From positions 1,054,001-1,118,000 of the forward strand of contig JAWKIQ010000001.1 in NCBI GenBank assembly GCA_041394185.1: 64,000 nt of DNA, read 5' to 3'. This document shows positions 61,246 to 64,000 of the stretch, piece by piece. Each line of letters opens with the position of its first letter. The stretch's first letter is position 1. Under the pieces are notes generated by a model. The model was not told where the DNA came from. It searched no databases and was given only the letters and a program-made list of their open reading frames with translations. This DNA comes from Acidimicrobiales bacterium (GTDB taxonomy: Bacteria; Actinomycetota; Acidimicrobiia; Acidimicrobiales; Poriferisodalaceae). The translations under genes were made by a program, and so were the position numbers.

Positions 61246-61374
61246 GTGAGAACCGATCTGGGGCTTGCAGGACTCTCGGAGAGCATGGCAATGCCCTCGG
61301 ATTCAACAAGCTAGACGGTCAACCACTCTCTGTGAAGGCTGATCTCACTCTGCGTGGTCTAGTGAGCCTTCGGC

Positions 61375-62052
61375 TCAGCGCGTGACCAGGATGCGCTCGC
61401 AAGCAAACGTGCCGACGCCCACGGTGGCCGAGTCGTCGAGACGCACGGTCATGGTCGAGTCGGGTGATATCGCCGTGACGACCCCGGAGCTGCCCGGAAC
61501 CAGGTTTGCGCCCTCGAGGAACTCGAGCATCCCGGGCACGAACTCGAGCTCTTCTGGTATCCGCGACACCACAAAATCGCTGCCGACATCCAACTCGCTG
61601 AGCGGCACCGTCTCTGGGGCCCGGTATTCGCTGCCCGGTATCGGGTTGCCGTGCGGGCACGTGGTCGGGTTGTCCAGCAGCCTCAGCAGCGCCGCCTCGA
61701 CGGTGGGCGAGATCACATGCTCCCATTTGCCGGCTTCGTGGTGCGCCTCGGCCCATGACAGGCCCAGTATGTCGGTGAGGAAGCGTTCGGCTACGCGGTG
61801 CCGCCTCACCACGGTGCGAGCCAGCGTTCGGCCGGTCTCGGTCAGCGAGATAGCCCCGTCGGTGACATCGACGAACCCCTCACCCTCCATGCGCTTCACC
61901 ATCTCCGAAACAGCCGGCCGGCTGACCTCGAGACGCTCGGCGATGCGGGCCCGGATGACGTCGACACCGTCTTCGTTCAGCTCGAAGATGGCCTCGCAGT
62001 ACTCCTCGAAGGCCGGGTGGTACTCGGGCGAGGTATATCCGGGCGCCGACAT
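61375..62052 (-). CDS. DtxR/MntR-family metal-dependent regulator
   Basis: Transcriptional repressor of 225 aa activated by Mn2+ or Fe2+. The winged helix is DVIRARIAERLEVSRPAVSE; the dimerisation/metal domain has RHRVAERFLTDILGLSWAEA, HHEAGKWEHVISPTVEAALL and PTTCPHGNPIPGS, the usual positions of the Glu, Cys and His ligands. A C-terminal SH3-like FeoA domain follows (LVPGSSGVVTAISPDSTMTV). A 6-bp hairpin TGAGCC-TTC-GGCTCA (61363-61377) includes its stop. The target genes are unknown; no obvious metal transporter is nearby. Confidence 0.9.
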   Translation of the reverse strand: MSAPGYTSPEYHPAFEEYCEAIFELNEDGVDVIRARIAERLEVSRPAVSEMVKRMEGEGFVDVTDGAISLTETGRTLARTVVRRHRVAERFLTDILGLSWAEAHHEAGKWEHVISPTVEAALLRLLDNPTTCPHGNPIPGSEYRAPETVPLSELDVGSDFVVSRIPEELEFVPGMLEFLEGANLVPGSSGVVTAISPDSTMTVRLDDSATVGVGTFACERILVTR

Positions 62053-62164
62053 GAGTTGGAGGATACCGGATGGTCCTAATCACCGCCCCCGGACGGCCGA
62101 CGCCATTCAGTGCAAGGCGCGGCCCTGCACCAAACACGGTGGAACAGATCAGGTAAACACACCA

Positions 62165-64000
62165 ATGACCCACCACGACGACATCGACTTCTTCGAGCTG
62201 GCGCCGAGCGCTTACGTCGTAGTCGATCTGGCCGGGCCACTTTTGAGGGTGAACGCCCGGTTCTCGGACCTGTTCAACATGACCAGTGACGTCGCCTTGA
62301 CCAAGACGGTCGCAGACTTTGTTCACCCGACCTACCGACGCCACGCAGCGACCCTGACCAGGGCGATGCTTCGCGGCGAGGTCGATTCGATCACCACCGA
62401 CATGCTGTTGATGCGCGGCGACGGCGGCACCTTCTGGGGCAACCTCGACGGCAAGCTGGTGTTCGACGAGACCGGCTCTCCGCTGTACTTCCTCGGCGCT
62501 CTGTCTGACGTGTCACGAAAGATCGAGGCGGTGAACGCCCGCCAGGATGTCGAGCTGTTCGCACAAAGGCTGGTGGCCACGGTCAGTCACGAGCTGCGTG
62601 CACCACTTCACGCCATGATGGGAATCGCCGAGCTGATCAGCTACTCGAGCGACGAGGCACTGGCCGAGCGGGGGCGCACCATGGTGCAACTCGCCAACAG
62701 CCAGCAGGACCTCATCGACGACATCTTGTCGATCACCAGGTTGCAGTCGGGTACCGAGAAGCTGACCCACGAGACCTTCAGCCCACGCCGCCTGCTGGTC
62801 GACGTCGGCTCGACGGTCGAGAGCCTCGTCCCCAAAGGGGTCGAGTTCGTGGTGGCGGCCAGCAGTTCGGTTCCCGCCAACGCCTTCGGGCCCAGGGCCA
62901 AGATCCAGCAGGTGCTGGTGAACCTGGCGTCGAACGCATGCAAGTACACAGAGGTGGGCACGATCGAGGTCAAGCTCACCTCGTCGGGGCCCGGTCGCCT
63001 GACGTTTTCGGTCAGCGACACCGGCACTGGCATCCGCCCCGAACATCGAGTCAGGATCTTCAACGCCTTCGAACAGCCAGACGGCGGGCGGGGCGGCGTG
63101 GGGCTGGGACTGGCCATCAGCCAGGCCGCGTTGGATTTGATGGGTTCGAAGCTGGAGCTGGAAAGCGAACCGGGAAAGGGCAGCAGGTTCTGGTTCGACC
63201 TCGAGCTCGACACGGCCGCCAGCGAGGCGCGGGCTGCAGATCCGCTGACCAAACGTGCCAGTGGTCGCTCCAGCGCTGCGGTTCTGGTCGTCGACGACAA
63301 CCCGATCAACCGCACCCTCGCGCAGGCCCAACTGGAGCAGCTCGGCTACGAGGCCGTTCTGGCTGCCGACGGCGCCGCGGCACTGGAGCTGCTGGCCGCC
63401 ACCCGTTTCGACGCCGTGCTGATGGACTGGCACATGCCAAACATGGACGGCCTGGAGACCACCAGGCGTCTCAGGGCACTCGAACAACACCACGGGTGGC
63501 GTCGCACCCCTGTGCTGGCGGTGACAGCGCGGGCGATGGAGGGTGACCGCGAAGCGTGCCTGGAAGCCGGCATGGACGACTTCGTGGCCAAACCGGTGTC
63601 GCTTGCCAGCCTGTCAGGCGTACTCGAGCGCAACGTCGAGTTGCCTTCCAGCCAGACGCAGGAACAACAGGCGGCACCTCGCCAACCCGAGGCCGAGACC
63701 GGGGCCGACGAACCCAACCCTGAACCGTCTCGGCACATAGATGCGCGCCAGATCGACGGACTGGTCGCCGACCTGGGCGATCGCGACACGGTGCTGAAGC
63801 TGGTGCAGACGTTCATGAGCGATCTGGCGAAGCAGGTCGGGTCGATCGTCGCCGCTGTCGAGGCCGGCAACACCGACGCGTGCCGACGCCTGGCGCACAC
63901 TCTCAAGTCGAGCAGCCGGCTGTTGGGAGCCACCGGATTGGCCGCGGTGTGCGAGAGGATCGAGCTCGATTGTGCCGAGGGCCAGGCCGTGACGGCATCG
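62165..64000 (+). CDS. Hybrid sensor histidine kinase (PAS-HisKA-HATPase-REC-Hpt), 3' partial
   Basis: Multidomain signalling kinase; 612 codons are visible before the right edge. An N-terminal PAS domain (FELAPSAYVVVDLAGPLLRV) ends in a PAC-type FWGNLDGKLVFDETGSPLYF. The H-box VATVSHELRAPLHAM has His142, the N-box is NLASNACKY, and the G-boxes are SDTGTGI and GGVGLGLAIS. A receiver domain has Asp421 in LMDWHMPNMDG and its Lys in FVAKPVS, and the Hpt domain has His578 in LAHTLKSSSRLLGA. No membrane segment is seen, so it is cytoplasmic, sensing through PAS. The full length and final output lie beyond the window. Confidence 0.9.
   Translation, partial: MTHHDDIDFFELAPSAYVVVDLAGPLLRVNARFSDLFNMTSDVALTKTVADFVHPTYRRHAATLTRAMLRGEVDSITTDMLLMRGDGGTFWGNLDGKLVFDETGSPLYFLGALSDVSRKIEAVNARQDVELFAQRLVATVSHELRAPLHAMMGIAELISYSSDEALAERGRTMVQLANSQQDLIDDILSITRLQSGTEKLTHETFSPRRLLVDVGSTVESLVPKGVEFVVAASSSVPANAFGPRAKIQQVLVNLASNACKYTEVGTIEVKLTSSGPGRLTFSVSDTGTGIRPEHRVRIFNAFEQPDGGRGGVGLGLAISQAALDLMGSKLELESEPGKGSRFWFDLELDTAASEARAADPLTKRASGRSSAAVLVVDDNPINRTLAQAQLEQLGYEAVLAADGAAALELLAATRFDAVLMDWHMPNMDGLETTRRLRALEQHHGWRRTPVLAVTARAMEGDREACLEAGMDDFVAKPVSLASLSGVLERNVELPSSQTQEQQAAPRQPEAETGADEPNPEPSRHIDARQIDGLVADLGDRDTVLKLVQTFMSDLAKQVGSIVAAVEAGNTDACRRLAHTLKSSSRLLGATGLAAVCERIELDCAEGQAVTAS

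Overview
The window is high-G+C, densely packed chromosomal DNA from an actinobacterium, most likely class Acidimicrobiia (inference). The grounds are frequent GTG and TTG starts, many 1-8 bp stop/start overlaps, and a secreted protein built of GYWLVA.DGGIF.FGDA repeats typical of that class. There is no rRNA operon, CRISPR array, prophage or transposase, and no tRNA I can defend.

Layout. 0-5 kb: a frameshifted amidohydrolase cut by the left edge, a CobW-type GTPase, an SDR and a multi-pass membrane protein. 5-9 kb: a tRNA-like fragment, three 62-bp tandem repeats, an SLC13 transporter and a divergent M6-like secreted protease. 9-13.4 kb: a LacI regulator, a hairpin-repeat element, two sugar ABC permeases, and a luciferase-like gene joined head to head to the second permease as if a segment had been lost. 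13.4-20.5 kb: mostly housekeeping and metabolic genes (SDR, sodB, ung, MFS, nitronate monooxygenase-like) and a secreted GH26-like protein. 20.5-25.2 kb: an ECF sigma factor heading a run of three Ser/Thr/Pro/Ala-rich exported proteins, ApbE and a ferric-reductase-like cytochrome. 25.4-36.7 kb: folD, fhs, a sepF-like gene, engB, an M16 peptidase lipoprotein, PAP2, MFS and proS. 36.8-42.7 kb: a PLP decarboxylase and a formate dehydrogenase locus. 42.7-43.7 kb: a single nuclease-like gene between perfect 42-bp inverted repeats. 43.8-48.5 kb: a proVWX betaine importer. 48.7-56.8 kb: an aldehyde dehydrogenase, MFS, and a corrinoid methyl-transfer operon. 56.9-64 kb: a decarboxylase, an aminotransferase, a secreted phosphodiesterase, a DtxR-family regulator and a hybrid histidine kinase cut by the right edge.

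The main biological thread is C1 metabolism. The window encodes quaternary-amine uptake (proVWX), a corrinoid protein with its reductive activator and a methyl-THF:corrinoid methyltransferase, FolD and formate-THF ligase, and an NAD-linked formate dehydrogenase. Together these could strip methyl groups from betaine-like compounds and oxidise them through THF to formate and CO2 (inference; the substrate methyltransferase and MetF are not in the window).

The formate dehydrogenase is the most striking locus. Its catalytic gene carries an in-frame TGA at the position of E. coli FdhF Sec140. A SECIS-like hairpin with a GGTCT loop follows at the same spacing as in E. coli. The Fe4S4 domain that normally begins the same polypeptide is instead at the C terminus of a separate protein encoded two genes downstream.
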